The position numbers and the translations under genes were made by a program. This document shows, piece after piece, positions 14,725-15,402 of a DNA stretch of 15,402 bases; positions within the stretch are counted from its first letter, which is position 1, and each line of letters starts with the position of its first letter. The stretch is from Thermoplasmata archaeon (GTDB taxonomy: Archaea; Thermoplasmatota; Thermoplasmata; GCA-020350865). The stretch is from assembly GCA_020351895.1 (NCBI GenBank), contig CP070672.1, positions 1,710,202 through 1,725,603 on the forward strand. Direction: 5' to 3'. The notes under the pieces were generated by a model. It worked only from the letters and a program-made list of their open reading frames with translations. It had not been told where the DNA came from and did no database searches.

Positions 14725-14773
14725 CTTTCTTACATAGTATTTTTCGAGTTCAAAAAACAAAAAGGTGATATGA

Positions 14774-15402
14774 ATGATGAAGAAAAAAAACGGATTTATG
14801 AAACCTTCCATAATCTGCATGATTATGGTTGGAATACTGGTTCTGGGTTCGGCAACGCTTGTGGCTGCAAATCAGCCCCCTGTTGCGGACGCCGATCCAG
14901 ATCAGCAGACAGTGGTGGCCGGTGAAGAAGCATGGTTCACAGGAAGCGCATCCTATGATCGAGATGGTTACATAGTCGCTTACTACTGGGACTTCGGAGA
15001 CGGGATTTACCATGAAGGAGAGAACATGACATACACCTTCAATGCTCCAGGGGATTTCACGGTATCCCTGACAGTGGTAGATGATATTGGTGACCAGGAT
15101 ACCGATTATATTAAAGTGAATGTGGTGGAGGAGCCTCCTTCGGAACCCTTGATGGTTTGGATAGAATCTCTTGAAACAGATAAAGAGGAATACGAAGTTA
15201 ACGAAACCATCAATACCCAGGTGATTGTCCAAAGAGGTGACGATCTTCTGACCTATGTCTGGGAAGGTACCCTGGTTCTTGAGGTTCTCGATGACATCCA
15301 GTTTATAGTGTTTACCGAAGAAAGACCGGTATATCTACCACACGGCGGGGCAACAGAGACCCACGAATTCGAGTTTATATTGGCCGAAACGGGTGATTAT
15401 TC
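14774..15402 (+). CDS. Secreted PKD-domain protein, N-terminal part (runs off the window)
   Basis: The frame is open for 209 codons to the window end. It begins with a signal peptide (MMKKKNGFMKPS, then a hydrophobic core IICMIMVGILVLGSATLVAA). A PKD domain follows at about 33-118: NQPPVADADPDQ, GSASYDRDG, the hallmark YYWDFGDG, YTFNAPGDFTVSLTVVDD. The next region (about 124-209: VWIESLETDKEEYEVNET, then RGDDLLTYVWEG) looks like another Ig-like beta domain of the kind often found behind PKD in archaeal surface proteins; an RGD is present at the loop, which may be coincidence. PKD domains are Ig-fold modules of extracellular binding proteins, S-layers and secreted enzymes. AAAGGTGAT precedes two ATGs (14774 with a 4-nt gap, 14777 with 7 nt); either could start. 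The C-terminal half, and thus any enzyme domain, is not in the window. Confidence 0.85.
   Translation, partial: MMKKKNGFMKPSIICMIMVGILVLGSATLVAANQPPVADADPDQQTVVAGEEAWFTGSASYDRDGYIVAYYWDFGDGIYHEGENMTYTFNAPGDFTVSLTVVDDIGDQDTDYIKVNVVEEPPSEPLMVWIESLETDKEEYEVNETINTQVIVQRGDDLLTYVWEGTLVLEVLDDIQFIVFTEERPVYLPHGGATETHEFEFILAETGDY

Noticed and set aside
14750..15232. 160-codon minus-strand frame opposite the PKD gene
   Set aside because: The plus strand encodes a clear signal peptide and PKD domain; the minus frame has Cys/His/Phe-rich shadow composition and no family features.
15223..15245. RGD tripeptide in the PKD protein as an integrin-type adhesion motif
   Set aside because: A three-residue match in a protein rich in Asp and Gly is expected by chance and no structural context supports exposure.

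Overview
The window looks like part of an archaeal chromosome, most likely an uncultivated member of Thermoplasmatota or a related euryarchaeal lineage. The grounds are AT-rich TATA-type promoter boxes about 25-40 nt ahead of strong GGAGGTG-type ribosome binding sites, T-tract terminators, secreted proteins with an archaeal type C-terminal tail (IPEF + hydrophobic helix + Arg-rich end), and a cytoplasmic Asn-Gly-Leu-Thr tandem repeat that I recall from uncultivated Thermoplasmatota proteins (memory, not a search). I see no rRNA, tRNA, CRISPR array, insertion sequence or phage gene. The phylum call is an inference.

Layout. 1-212 (-) is the start of a small protein, probably a dimeric alpha/beta-barrel (DUF3303-like). 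213-704 is AT-rich intergenic DNA with inverted repeats. 705-1687 (+) is a secreted TolB-like beta-propeller gene that carries a -1 frameshift and ends at the position of an expected conserved Trp. Convergent to it, 1862-5044 (-) encodes a 1060-aa multi-domain membrane protein: acidic N-terminus, four membrane helices, NGLT repeats, a fifth helix, two DOMON/CBM9-like extracytoplasmic domains, a C-x5-C-H motif in an anchor-type beta domain, and a C-terminal sorting-type anchor. 5045-5637 is a long divergent intergenic region holding a bulged stem-loop and the promoters of both flanking genes. 5638-5907 (+) is a tiny secreted His-rich protein with its own terminator. 6197-6598 (+) is a three-helix membrane protein. 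6745-11196 (+) is a 1483-aa surface protein (seven FG-GAP repeats, an Ig/FN3-like domain, six tandem OmpL47-like repeats, Ig-like domains, one membrane helix, polyproline tail). 11297-11512 (-) is a zinc-ribbon protein. 11770-14493 (+) is a second FG-GAP surface protein with Ig-like domains, a long coiled-coil stalk, a membrane helix and an acidic tail. 14774 to the end (+) is the start of a secreted PKD-domain protein.

How they fit together. Almost everything here is exported or membrane-anchored, with extracellular beta-propeller, Ig, PKD and DOMON-like modules and short cytoplasmic tails, so this is a cell-surface/adhesion or ligand-binding locus and not a metabolic operon. Genes are mostly in single-gene transcription units, each with its own promoter. 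A 17-bp identical element built on the palindrome TGGCATGCCA lies ahead of both the 1483-aa gene and the PKD gene, suggesting partial co-regulation. No substrate or partner can be named from sequence alone.
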